64,000 nucleotides of DNA from positions 1 through 64,000 of the forward strand of contig SXPC01000280.1 in assembly GCA_005778225.1 (NCBI GenBank). Reading direction: 5' to 3'. Every line of letters starts with the position of its first letter. Position 1 is the stretch's first letter. The translations under genes and the position numbers were made by a program. The notes beneath the pieces are model-generated. The model was not told the origin of the DNA. It was given only the letters and a program-made list of their open reading frames with translations, and did not search any database. Positions 20,034-29,352 of this stretch are shown in pieces. The stretch is from Planctomyces sp. GTDB taxonomy: Bacteria > Planctomycetota > Planctomycetia > Planctomycetales > Planctomycetaceae.

Positions 20034-22637
20034 ATCGTTGCTGGACGACTTGCCGGAATCGTTCTGATCAATGACGACAGCGCGGTTCTTGCGCCCCCGG
20101 CTGATGATCGTCGTCAGGTCACGAAGGATGCCGGGCAGCGCCAGGCCGCCGGGTGAGGCGAGATAGCGGGCGGTCCAGACCGGGTCGAACTTGTTCTTAT
20201 AGTTGCGCAGGCCTTCGAAGCTGTAATAGGATTCGCCATAACGGTAAATCAGCGAGGCGACCTGATTCCACAACGGCGAGCGCTTCCCACCTTCGATCCC
20301 CGAGAGGGGAGCCATGCCGAGGTGGAACCAGACATAGCCCTTCCCCTTCGCCCACATCAGCATTTCCGTGAAGAGAAAGTCCATGATGCCGCTGCGATCG
20401 TCGCCGATGTAGCGCATCAGATCGATGGCGATTTCTTCCGGATCATCGGTCATCCAGAGCGTCGCAAACGCATGGACGACGCCCTCTTTCTCGACGATCG
20501 CACAGGGGCTGCGTCGGAGATAGTCTTCGTCGAAGAAACCGAGAGAGAACCCTTTCTCCTTGCCATTTTTGGACTTCAGCCAGGCATCGGAGACGGACTT
20601 GAGTTGCGCCAGGTAAGGCGTGATTTCATGCGGTGCGAGGACTTTGAAGGTGAAACCTTGCTTGGTGTGTTTGTTGCGGGCGGTGCGGAAGTCCTGGCGT
20701 CGTTTGCCTTCGAGGTTGAAGTCCGCGAGCTTGACGCGGGCTTCTTCGCCGAGTTTGAGGAGGGAGAAGCCCTGGTCGACGTAAACACCCATGGTTTCTG
20801 CGGAGACTTGATAGAAGACGGGCCAGCCGTCGTAGCGGTCGACGAGGTCGCGGAACTGGCCGATGAGTTCGGGCCATTGTTCCTGAGGGCCGACCGGGTC
20901 ACCCATGACGACCCAGCTGCGGCCTTTGACGGCGTACATGAGGAAGGACTCGCCAGTGGGGTGGAACAGGAGGGCTTTGTCTCGCAGGTAGACGAGGTTC
21001 GAGGCGGCTCTTCGCGACTTCGCGACAATCGGAGTGGCTTTGGAGATCTCATCGATCGTGGGAGCATGGGTTTCATCAACCCGTCCACTGCCCAGAAGCT
21101 TGCTCAAGCCGAAGACGAGCAACAAGAGGATCGCCCCCAGTTCGGCACGCAGGAAGCGGGAGGCGTGGCCATCGAATTCGAATTGCCACCAAAGCGCGTT
21201 GGAATAGTCAATGTGCTTATAGGCGAACAGTCCCAGGGAAATCGAGGAGATGACGACGACGGCGACCATCAGCATATACTGCGTCGTCCAGCTGGGGGTC
21301 ATGATCGAGCCGACGCGGTAGAACTCGCGACGACAGGCCAGCAGGACGGTCAGCAAAAAGATGGAAGAGAAGGCTTCTTCGAAGTCGAGCCCTTTCATGA
21401 GTGAGAAGAGAGTTCCGGCGACGAGGAGGCCGACGGTGATCCACCAGGCGGCTCGCATGCGGCGCTGGAGAGGTCGCGCGAGGACGAGGAGGCAGGTGCC
21501 GGTCAGGCTGGAGAGAAAGTGGGAGGCTTCGACGGCTTGCAGGGGAAGAATGCCGACGAGGAATTCGAAGCGTTTTTCAAGGGCAGGGGTTGCACCGGAG
21601 AGGACGAGGATCGCACCCACCACGAGGGTTCCGAATGAGACGACGGTCGGGCCGATCATGCTCAAAGCAGACGAAATGCCTGCAGAGGCTTTGCTGACGG
21701 AACTGCGGAAGCCGGCGAGTTCGTAGACGGCGAGGGTCAACAGAGAGATCGCCAGCGGGATGATGAAGTACATCAGGCGGAAGGTGAGCAGCGTTGCGAG
21801 GAGCTGGTCGGGCTGGATGCCGGGGAGCTGGCTGATGACGACGAATTCGAAGACCCCCAGACCGCCGGGGATCTGGGTGACGCCCATGGCGAGAACGGCA
21901 AGGAGGAAGACTTCGGTGAAGTGGATGAAGTTGACGGGAGCGCCGGGGGGCAGGAGAACGTACAAGCAACCGGCGCAGGTCAGCATTTCTGCGACGGAGG
22001 CAAGCATCTGGTAAATCGTGGACGAGAGCGAGGGGAGCTTGAGTTCGAAGCTGCCGAGGGTGATGGGGGTGCGTCGCCAGGCGGTTAGGCCGAGCCAGAG
22101 GGCAACACCAGCGAGGATGGCGATACCCATCGGTCTGACGGACCAGGGGAGAGCGAGGGCTTGGGGCATCGCAATCGGATCCCAGGCGAAGAGGACGCCT
22201 GCGAGCGTGAGCAGGCCGATCCAGAACGTCGCACCAAGCATTGCGATGATGGCGACGATTTCTGTCGCGGAGTATCCCCATGAGCCGTAGAGGCGGGTGC
22301 GGATGGTCGAACCGCCGAGGAGCGGGCCGAAGTTATAGCTCATCGAATAGCCCAGAAACGAGACCATGGTGGTCTTGCCCCAGGAGAGATTCTTGCCGAG
22401 TTCGCGGTTGGCGAGCCATTCGTAGATGACGAGGATGCCGTAGTTGACGAGCGCGAGGGCGCCGCAGGCGAGGAGTTGCATCGGGGTGATGCGGGTGAGG
22501 CTTTCACGCAGTTGCTCGAGAGAGACGGAACTCAACTCCTTGCGGAGGAAGATGATCGCGACAATCAGAATTAAACAGGTCAAGCCGGGCATGACCCAGC
22601 GACGGAAGATTGTCGTACTAGCAATTCGTTGACTCAT
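19890..22637 (-). CDS. mprF: Bifunctional lysylphosphatidylglycerol flippase/synthetase, MprF family
   Basis: Multi-TM N-terminal half with GGLGVFEFVVI; C-terminal DUF2156-type domain (SFLMYAVKGRSWVVMGDPVG, FHLGMAPLSGIE, YYSFEGLRNYKNKFDPVW). Confidence 0.9.
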   Translation of the reverse strand: MSQRIASTTIFRRWVMPGLTCLILIVAIIFLRKELSSVSLEQLRESLTRITPMQLLACGALALVNYGILVIYEWLANRELGKNLSWGKTTMVSFLGYSMSYNFGPLLGGSTIRTRLYGSWGYSATEIVAIIAMLGATFWIGLLTLAGVLFAWDPIAMPQALALPWSVRPMGIAILAGVALWLGLTAWRRTPITLGSFELKLPSLSSTIYQMLASVAEMLTCAGCLYVLLPPGAPVNFIHFTEVFLLAVLAMGVTQIPGGLGVFEFVVISQLPGIQPDQLLATLLTFRLMYFIIPLAISLLTLAVYELAGFRSSVSKASAGISSALSMIGPTVVSFGTLVVGAILVLSGATPALEKRFEFLVGILPLQAVEASHFLSSLTGTCLLVLARPLQRRMRAAWWITVGLLVAGTLFSLMKGLDFEEAFSSIFLLTVLLACRREFYRVGSIMTPSWTTQYMLMVAVVVISSISLGLFAYKHIDYSNALWWQFEFDGHASRFLRAELGAILLLLVFGLSKLLGSGRVDETHAPTIDEISKATPIVAKSRRAASNLVYLRDKALLFHPTGESFLMYAVKGRSWVVMGDPVGPQEQWPELIGQFRDLVDRYDGWPVFYQVSAETMGVYVDQGFSLLKLGEEARVKLADFNLEGKRRQDFRTARNKHTKQGFTFKVLAPHEITPYLAQLKSVSDAWLKSKNGKEKGFSLGFFDEDYLRRSPCAIVEKEGVVHAFATLWMTDDPEEIAIDLMRYIGDDRSGIMDFLFTEMLMWAKGKGYVWFHLGMAPLSGIEGGKRSPLWNQVASLIYRYGESYYSFEGLRNYKNKFDPVWTARYLASPGGLALPGILRDLTTIISRGRKNRAVVIDQNDSGKSSSNDSEINPALKASPLETPADRLVDEPLKGRPGAPHIMQRSGKFESSVRSL

Positions 22638-22838
22638 AGATTCGCCCGCAACAAGTCCCAGGACGTGGCATTAGCACCGATTTGAACTCAATCCAGCATC
22701 GTCCTGACGACAGTTTTGAGGCAGCCCGCCTCTTTGATCGGTTCGCCCTGATGCGAATCCTCGACGTTCTTTAACTCGTTGTTATGATCTTTCAAATCCC
22801 TGCAATTGTTTCCACCCCACATCGAAAGACGCCCATCG

Positions 22839-24536
22839 ATGAGTATCCAGCCGTTTCAGAACTCCGGATTGAACCGTTATTCCTCTCGACTGACTCAACC
22901 GAAGACGGCTGGGGTGTCACAATCCATGCTTTATGCGGCGGGATTAAAAGATGACGACATGAGCAAGGGACAGGTCGGCATCGGGGCAGTGGCCTATGAT
23001 GGTAACCCGTGCAATATGCATTTGTCACGTCTGAGTGACCTTTGTCGCGAATCCGTGATGAACGAAGGTTTACTCGGGATGCGATTTTCGACCATCGGGG
23101 TTTCCGATGGCATCGCGATGGGGACGGAGGGGATGTCGTTTTCTCTGCCGTCGCGGGACACCATCGCGGACTCGTTTGAGACGCAATCTTCCGCGTTTTA
23201 TTACGATGGGCTCGTGATGCTGCCCGGATGCGACAAGAACATGCCGGGGTGTCTGATGGCGGCTGCCAGGTTGAATCGACCGACGTTGATCGTTTATGGC
23301 GGGACAATCAAGCCGGGGTGCTTGAACGGCAAGCCGCTGGATGTGGGGGACTCGAATGAGTCGTATCAGAAGTATGCCACGGGTCAGATTGATGACGAGC
23401 AACGTCGGGCGATTAACCGAAGTTCTTGTCCGGGACCGGGGGCGTGTGGGGGGATGTTCACGGCGAACACGATGGCGGTTGCGATGGAAGCGATGGGGAT
23501 GACGCTGCCTTATTCGTCGTCGATCCCCGCTGAGGATGAGGCAAAGCCGAAGGAGTGTGCGAGCATCGGTTCGTCGATTAAATACCTGATGGAACACAAT
23601 ATCTGTGCGCTCGACATCATGACAAGAAAATCCATCGAGAACGCGATTGTAGCGATGATGGCGCTGGGTGGGTCGACCAACGGAATTCTGCACCTGCTCG
23701 CCGTCGCCCGTGCAGCAGAGATTCCCCTGACGTTGCAGGACTTCCAGGCCATTTCCGAGAAGACGCCGTTGATTGCGGACATGCGACCATCAGGGCGTTA
23801 TGCGATGATCGATCTGCATAATGTCGGGGGAACGCCTGCTGTAATGAAGTATCTGCTGAAAGAAGGGATGCTGCACGGGGATTGTCTGACGGTGACCGGC
23901 AAGACGGTGGCCGAGAATCTGGCTGCTCTGCCGAATCTGAAGCCGGGACAGGATGTTGTCCGGTCGCTGGACAAGCCGATCAAGAAGACGGGGCATTTGC
24001 GGATTCTGTTCGGGAATCTCTCGCCGACGGGGGCGGTCGCTAAGATTACCGGAAAAGAAGGGGAAGTCTTTACAGGACCTGCGAAGGTCTACAACTGCGA
24101 AGAAGACATGCTCGCGGCGGTCCATAATAAGGAGATCGTGAAGGGGGATGTCGTCGTGATTCGTTACGAAGGTCCCACAGGTGGTCCGGGGATGCCGGAG
24201 ATGCTGGCGCCGACGTCAGCGATCATGGCGACGGGACTGGGCAAGGACGTCGCGCTGATCACCGACGGTCGCTTCTCAGGAGCCAGCTACGGCTTTATCG
24301 TCGGCCACGTCACCCCAGAAGCCCAGATCTGTGGGCCGATCGCGCTGGTGCAGGTTGGGGATATGATCACGATCGATGCGATCAAGAACGAGATCGTGCT
24401 GCATGTCAGTGATGAAGAACTCGCGCGACGACAAAGCGAATGGGTGATGCCGCCGTTTCGGGTGACGAAGGGGGTGCTGGCGCGGTATATCCGGACGGTT
24501 AAGCAGGCGAATGAGGGGTGTGTGACGGATGAGTGA
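22839..24536 (+). CDS. ilvD: Dihydroxy-acid dehydratase
   Basis: [72 protein letters not shown]. Confidence 0.96.
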   Translation: MSIQPFQNSGLNRYSSRLTQPKTAGVSQSMLYAAGLKDDDMSKGQVGIGAVAYDGNPCNMHLSRLSDLCRESVMNEGLLGMRFSTIGVSDGIAMGTEGMSFSLPSRDTIADSFETQSSAFYYDGLVMLPGCDKNMPGCLMAAARLNRPTLIVYGGTIKPGCLNGKPLDVGDSNESYQKYATGQIDDEQRRAINRSSCPGPGACGGMFTANTMAVAMEAMGMTLPYSSSIPAEDEAKPKECASIGSSIKYLMEHNICALDIMTRKSIENAIVAMMALGGSTNGILHLLAVARAAEIPLTLQDFQAISEKTPLIADMRPSGRYAMIDLHNVGGTPAVMKYLLKEGMLHGDCLTVTGKTVAENLAALPNLKPGQDVVRSLDKPIKKTGHLRILFGNLSPTGAVAKITGKEGEVFTGPAKVYNCEEDMLAAVHNKEIVKGDVVVIRYEGPTGGPGMPEMLAPTSAIMATGLGKDVALITDGRFSGASYGFIVGHVTPEAQICGPIALVQVGDMITIDAIKNEIVLHVSDEELARRQSEWVMPPFRVTKGVLARYIRTVKQANEGCVTDE

Positions 24537-24542
24537 GGGGGG

Positions 24543-24647
24543 TTATTCAAGCGTGGCTTGAATAAGGAAGGACTTTGGAGCCATATTCAGGCCTGGCTTG
24601 AATATGGCTTTTGTTTTGGTCCATATTGCGGTGTGGGTTTAATATGG
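24543..24647. repeat. Three tandem related hairpins after ilvD
   Basis: TTATTCAAGC-GTG-GCTTGAATAA (24543..24565); GCCATATTCAGGC-CTG-GCTTGAATATGGC (24580..24608); CCATATTGCGGTGTGGGTTTAATATGG (24621..24647). Confidence 0.85.
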
Positions 24648-24660
24648 AACTCAGTTTGAC

Positions 24661-24866
24661 ATGAGAAATATTGTCACGATCTACGAATCCGACTTCGACA
24701 CGCTGACCACCCTCTGGGAAGCGTCGGTGCGGGCGACGCATTTGTTTTTGTCCGAGGAGGATATTTTGGCTTTGCGGCCGTTGGTGCGGGGGACGTATTT
24801 GAAGGGGTGGAGCTGCGAGTTTATCAGGATCACGCAGGGGTGATTCTGGAGGGTTGTCGGTGGTAG
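24661..24866 (+). pseudogene. Truncated, frameshifted GNAT acetyltransferase remnant
   Basis: IYESDFDTLTTLWEASVRATHLFLSEEDILALRPLVRGTYLKG continues in another frame from base 24807 as VELRVYQDHAGVILEGCRW*, typical of the N-terminus of YjaB-like GNATs; the acetyl-CoA half is missing. Confidence 0.7.
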
Positions 24867-24874
24867 GAGAGTCG

Positions 24875-25306
24875 ATGGGGATGTCAAAAGAGATCTTTCC
24901 GCCGGTTGAAGTGAAGAAGGGGCTGCAAGCGGCCCAGATGATGGGATTCTGTGGATTCGGGGCCGCCGCGGCTGTTGGGGGAGCGCTGGGAGACATACGA
25001 CTGGTCATCCTCATTGGGTTTGTATCCGCGCTTTTGGGGTGGGTTCGCTTTGCTTCGCCTTCACGACCTGCCACTGCGTGGAAACTTGTCTTCGTCTATG
25101 TTCTGATGACAGCTGTTTTTGTTTTTGCCTGGGAAATGATCTTTCCGCCACGCTTCAAGATGTCTGTGTGGTCGATGCAAGAGTTTTTTTATCCAGCCTA
25201 TCTGTGCTGGATCTTTTTGGTTCTAGCACCATTGCCGTGGTTGATGTTGAGACCGCCGGTGTCGCGGATGGAGTTGCAGGGTGATTCGGCATCGAATGCG
25301 GATTGA
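24875..25306 (+). CDS. Hypothetical membrane protein
   Basis: Several TM segments (GFCGFGAAAAVGGALGDIRLVILIGFVSALLGWV, LVFVYVLMTAVFVFAW). ATG at 24875 or 24881. Confidence 0.65.
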   Translation: MGMSKEIFPPVEVKKGLQAAQMMGFCGFGAAAAVGGALGDIRLVILIGFVSALLGWVRFASPSRPATAWKLVFVYVLMTAVFVFAWEMIFPPRFKMSVWSMQEFFYPAYLCWIFLVLAPLPWLMLRPPVSRMELQGDSASNAD

Positions 25307-25331
25307 CGGTCCGCACAGCGGACCCTACGGG
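25305..25331 (-). repeat. Repeat family A, copy 4
   Basis: GACGGTCCGCACAGCGGACCCTACGGG. Confidence 0.9.
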
Positions 25332-25363
25332 ATCTGATTAGCGTGCATGGTCGCTTTGTGAAC

Positions 25364-25425
25364 TTCGCAGAGGTCCCTCATCCGTCGGCGAAGCGCCGCC
25401 ACCTTCTCCCCGGGGGAGAAGGGAC
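25364..25425 (+). repeat. Repeat family B, copy 3
   Basis: TTCGCAGAGGTCCCTCATCCGTCGGCGAAGCGCCGCCACCTTCTCCCCGGGGGAGAAGGGAC. Confidence 0.9.
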
Positions 25426-25445
25426 ATGAGGGAAGATAGTGTCAA

Positions 25446-26540
25446 TTATCGCACTTGCATTTCCGGGTAGTAGCGTTCCTGCAGCATCGTGAGCATGCCG
25501 AGTTCTTCTAATTCCAGGAGGGTTTGGTCGAGTTCTTCCAAGTGGGGCCAGGCGGGGCGGGTGGCGATGGCGTCGTATTGGTAGGTGAAGGGGTCGGCGA
25601 CGCCGAAGTCGGTTTTGGCGTTGTGTTTTTCGAGGATGTGAGTAAGGGCGTGGGTGTCGAAGACGACGGCCTGGAAGTTCTTAGATTTCAAGCCAGTGAC
25701 GAGGTCGTCGATGTGGGCGACGGTGCGGATCTTTTCGATGCCGTTGCGTTGGAGGAGGCCGACGGAGGAGCTGTAGGCTTTGGTGCCGACTTTCATGCCT
25801 TGGAGTTGGTCGAGGCGTGAGTACATCGGGACGCGGTCGGCGGCGCGGTGGAAACGGACCCAGCTGTCGGCGACAGTGGTAACCATGAGCCAGCCGATGG
25901 CGACGGTGACGAGGCCGAGGATGCGGAGTTCTTTGGCGTTGGGGTCGACGCGGTCGTTTTTGATGTCGGTGGGGGCGCCGCCGAGCATGACCTGGAGGAC
26001 GCGGAGGCTGGCGTCCCAGGTGTGTTCCCACCAGGGTTCACCTTCTTTGTGTTCCGTGAAGCGGGCCAAGATGGCGATGATCACGGTGATGGCGACCATG
26101 CCGAAGACGGGCGGGAGGATGATCAGGCAGCGTTCCCACAGCGGGACGGGGTCGACGAGCGGCGACATGACGGAGTAACCCGTCTTGAGGTACGGGTAGG
26201 AGAAGTCGATCCGCTGTTCGCGTTCGAGAGTAGGTGTGAGGCCAGCGAGGCCGACGTCGGCTTCGCCTTTTTCGAGGGTTTGGATGAGCGTTTCGAGGTC
26301 GGGGACCTCGGTGAATTCGCATTCCCAATTGCGCCGGTGGGCGACGGCGCGGAGGGCGTCGACTTCGAGGCCGGCATAACTGCCGTCGGGTTGGATGATG
26401 ACGACCTGGTCGTAAGCATGAACGACGACGCGGACTTTGATGGGAGCGGGATGGGGCTGGCTGAATGCGGTGTTCTGGGAAACGAGAATAGCGAACGCGG
26501 CGATCAGGAGGTGAAGCGGAGATCGGGTGCGATTCGTCAT
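25446..26540 (-). CDS. Prokaryotic ionotropic glutamate receptor-like protein (split periplasmic binding domain with inserted TM-pore-TM)
   Basis: Signal peptide; binding lobe (GSYAGLEVDALRAVAHRR...ADVGLAGLTPTLEREQRIDFSYPYLKTGYSVM); TM WERCLIILPPVFGMVAITVIIAILARF; pore-like segment; TM LGLVTVAIGWLMVTTVADSWVRF; second lobe to the C-terminus. Confidence 0.78.
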   Translation of the reverse strand: MTNRTRSPLHLLIAAFAILVSQNTAFSQPHPAPIKVRVVVHAYDQVVIIQPDGSYAGLEVDALRAVAHRRNWECEFTEVPDLETLIQTLEKGEADVGLAGLTPTLEREQRIDFSYPYLKTGYSVMSPLVDPVPLWERCLIILPPVFGMVAITVIIAILARFTEHKEGEPWWEHTWDASLRVLQVMLGGAPTDIKNDRVDPNAKELRILGLVTVAIGWLMVTTVADSWVRFHRAADRVPMYSRLDQLQGMKVGTKAYSSSVGLLQRNGIEKIRTVAHIDDLVTGLKSKNFQAVVFDTHALTHILEKHNAKTDFGVADPFTYQYDAIATRPAWPHLEELDQTLLELEELGMLTMLQERYYPEMQVR

Positions 26541-26748
26541 TCGGGGCGGGCTTTCGTCCTCGTGGCGAAGGGTTGATTGGGTTGAGAAATCAACCACGCA
26601 GGATCATAGGCATGAGTTCTCAATTATTGCTAATGGGAAATTGCCCGTTTGAGAAATCGTGTGTATGAAAGTTGAAACTATCTCCTCAGACCCGTCGCCG
26701 TTACGATCGGTGTGAGAGGGTTGAGTTATTGTGAGGAGAAAAGGTTCA

Positions 26749-28344
26749 ATGCGAATTCTGGCTGTTGTGATGGTATTAGTTGTGGGGCGGCTGGCGATTG
26801 GTGCGGAGACTAAGTCGCCAAATGTTATTTTCATTCTCGCGGATGATCTGGGGTATTCGGATCTGGGGTGTTATGGCGGGGAGATTGCGACGCCGGTGTT
26901 GGATGGGCTGGCCGCTAATGGGTTGCGTTATACGCAGTTTTATAACACGGCTCGTTGCTGGCCTTCACGGGCGGCTTTGATGACGGGGTATTATGCGCAG
27001 CAGGTGCATCGGGATGGGTTGCCGGGGTTTGGAGGCGGGAATGGAGGGAAGAATTCGCGTCCCGAGCGGGCGAGGTTGTTGCCGGAGTTTTTGAAGGGGA
27101 AGGACTATCGCTGTTATCACAGTGGGAAGTGGCATATCGACGGGAAGGTGCTGGAGGCGGGGTTTGATCGGTCGTTGGACATGCGCAATCAGGGGAACTT
27201 CTTCACGATGAAGGGGAACGCGATTGATGATGTGCCGGTGAAGGACGTGGATGAGTCGAAGCCGTATTACTCGACGATCGCGGTTGCGGATCATGCGATC
27301 GATTGTTTAACGGAGCATCAGGAAAAGTATGCCGACCAGCCATTTTTCAGTTACATCGCGTTCATTGCTCCTCACTTTCCGTTGCATGCGATGCCGGAGG
27401 ATATTGCGCGGTATGAGGGTGCGTATGCGACGGGGTGGGACCAGTTGAGAGAGTCGCGCTATGCGAAGCAAAAAGGGCTGGGGTTGATGACGACATCTCT
27501 GTCGAAGTTGGAGGTCGAGGTTGGGCCGCCGTATCACTTTGCGGATGCGTTTGAAAAGCTGGGGCCGGGAGAAGTGAATCGTCCGTTGCCGTGGGTCGAA
27601 CTGAATGAAGTCCAGCAGAGGTTCCAGGCGATGAAGATGGCGATTCATGCGGCGATGGTCGATCGAATGGATCGTGAGATCGGGCGGATCGTTGAGCAGT
27701 TGAAAACGACCGGGGAGTTGGAGAATACGTTGATCTTCTTTGCCTCGGACAATGGGGCGAGTGCGGAGATCATGGTTCGCGACGGGGGACATGATTCGAA
27801 GGCGGAGCCCGGGAGCCAGAAGAGTTACCTGTGCCTGGGCCCTGGATTTTCGAGTGCAGCGAATACGCCGTTTCGTCGGCATAAGACATGGGTGCATGAA
27901 GGAGGGATCAGCACGCCGCTGATTGTCCACTGGCCCAAAGGAATCAAGGCAAAGGGGGAGTTGCGTCATACGCCGTCGCATCTGATTGATATCGTGCCGA
28001 CGGTGTTAGAGGTGGCCGGGGTGACGAAGCCGACGATGTGGAAGGGGGAAGCAATTCCCGTTGCGCCGGGGAAGAGTCTGGTGGAGTCGTTCAAGGAAGA
28101 TGTCGTCATTGAGCGGGAGTCGTTGTGGTGGTTGCATGAGGGGAACCGGGCGGTCAGGCAGGGGGACTGGAAGCTGGTTGCTGCGAAGGGGGAGGAGTGG
28201 GAGCTGTATGATTTGTCGACGGATCGGGCGGAGACGAAGAATCTGGCGGGGGAGCAGCCGGAGAGGGTGAAGGAGCTGGAGGCGTTGTGGATGAAGCAGC
28301 GGGACGAGATTGTGGAGTCGGTGAAGAGGTCGAGGGGGGAGTAA
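26749..28344 (+). CDS. Secreted sulfatase (arylsulfatase)
   Basis: PNVIFILADDLGYSDLGCYGGE; CWPSRAALMTGYYAQQ (C-x-P-S-R signature for formylglycine); GKWHI; ASDNGAS. Confidence 0.93.
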   Translation: MRILAVVMVLVVGRLAIGAETKSPNVIFILADDLGYSDLGCYGGEIATPVLDGLAANGLRYTQFYNTARCWPSRAALMTGYYAQQVHRDGLPGFGGGNGGKNSRPERARLLPEFLKGKDYRCYHSGKWHIDGKVLEAGFDRSLDMRNQGNFFTMKGNAIDDVPVKDVDESKPYYSTIAVADHAIDCLTEHQEKYADQPFFSYIAFIAPHFPLHAMPEDIARYEGAYATGWDQLRESRYAKQKGLGLMTTSLSKLEVEVGPPYHFADAFEKLGPGEVNRPLPWVELNEVQQRFQAMKMAIHAAMVDRMDREIGRIVEQLKTTGELENTLIFFASDNGASAEIMVRDGGHDSKAEPGSQKSYLCLGPGFSSAANTPFRRHKTWVHEGGISTPLIVHWPKGIKAKGELRHTPSHLIDIVPTVLEVAGVTKPTMWKGEAIPVAPGKSLVESFKEDVVIERESLWWLHEGNRAVRQGDWKLVAAKGEEWELYDLSTDRAETKNLAGEQPERVKELEALWMKQRDEIVESVKRSRGE

Positions 28345-28412
28345 CGGTTGTTATCTCGCGAGTGATCGAGGATAAAAAGGATTCGTCGAGTCTGGCGTTT
28401 TGATGCGCGTTC

Positions 28413-28445
28413 GACTGGGGTCAGCTAACGATCCTGACCCCAGTC
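28413..28445 (+). repeat. Repeat family E, copy 2
   Basis: GACTGGGGTCAG-CTAACGATC-CTGACCCCAGTC; perfect 12-bp stem. Confidence 0.85.
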
Positions 28446-28568
28446 ACCCGATTTTGAGGCCATCAGAGTTCAGATCACAGCTGTTGTCTCGCAATGCAAA
28501 GAAGCGGCTCACACGGAGGTTCGCCCTCCCGATAACAATCAACTTAATAGCAGAGAGAAGAAAGAATC

Positions 28569-28922
28569 ATGGACAAGCAATACCGTCTCACGCCAGACCA
28601 GATGAAGTCGTTGATTGAAAGTACGCAGGGGTGTTTGGCGACGGATCGGATTACCGTTGATGGGGAGCTCGTTGGCTATATGCAGCGGGAAGAGCCGCTG
28701 AGTGAAAATGACTCGGGGTGGCGGTTCTTCGCGGGGGATGAGTCGGATCTGTATTTGCAGCTGCCGCAGAACCATGGGTTTCATACGCTGAATGCGATTT
28801 GCAATTACGATCCTGCGATCATTCCCTTCCTGGAATATGAAACGCCGTGTGCGTTTCTCCGGGCGGAGGAAGGGGATGAGTTTGACGAGGTCATGTATGA
28901 TCCAAATGGCGATGACGAGTAA
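28569..28922 (+). CDS. DUF2185 (Imm33-like) domain protein
   Basis: GCLATDRITVDGELVGYMQREEPLSENDSGWRFFAGDESDLYL...LNAICNYDPAIIPFLE. Confidence 0.75.
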   Translation: MDKQYRLTPDQMKSLIESTQGCLATDRITVDGELVGYMQREEPLSENDSGWRFFAGDESDLYLQLPQNHGFHTLNAICNYDPAIIPFLEYETPCAFLRAEEGDEFDEVMYDPNGDDE

Positions 28923-28937
28923 GCACGTTGCAATGTG

Positions 28938-29108
28938 TCAGGCGCCGGGTTGTCGAGCGCTGAGTTCTTCGACCTGATTTTTAAGTTGGTTGATTTCGCG
29001 TTGTTGCTGACGGTGCTGGACTCGTGCTCGTCGTCGGGCGCAGCCGAGTTCGGTGAAAGTGGTTGCGAGCAGGCAGGTGATGAGAAGCAGATTTGTGATG
29101 CGGCGCAT
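28938..29108 (-). CDS. Small putative lipoprotein
   Basis: MRRITNLLLITCLLATTFTELGC lipobox-like signal followed by a short coiled-coil-like segment. Confidence 0.5.
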   Translation of the reverse strand: MRRITNLLLITCLLATTFTELGCARRRARVQHRQQQREINQLKNQVEELSARQPGA

Positions 29109-29292
29109 AAAGGTGTCCGTGGGGGGGAGGGTCATCGAGCCTAGTCGATGTGCGTGGACGATATCTTGTTTGCGGATAGAAGGCGTCAGGGTTTTGACTG
29201 GTGGGGTGCGGTTTTGAAAAAGCTGCTCAGATGGGGGGCTGCATTTTATAATGGGTGAATGCGCTTCCTGTCGGGCGCGGCTCTGATGGGGC

Positions 29293-29324
29293 GTAAAAAA
29301 ACGCCTGTCTGGTTAGACAGGCGT
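29293..29324 (-). terminator. Rho-independent terminator for the 29353..29652 gene
   Basis: ACGCCTGTC/GACAGGCGT stem with an A-tract that reads as a T-tract on the minus strand. Confidence 0.85.
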
Positions 29325-29352
29325 CGCTTGATTTCTGGTTGTTAGAAATGGA

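Noticed and set aside
20322-21404. 360-aa plus-strand ORF opposite mprF
   Set aside because: Shadow of the MprF C-terminal domain; E/D/G/F-biased composition.
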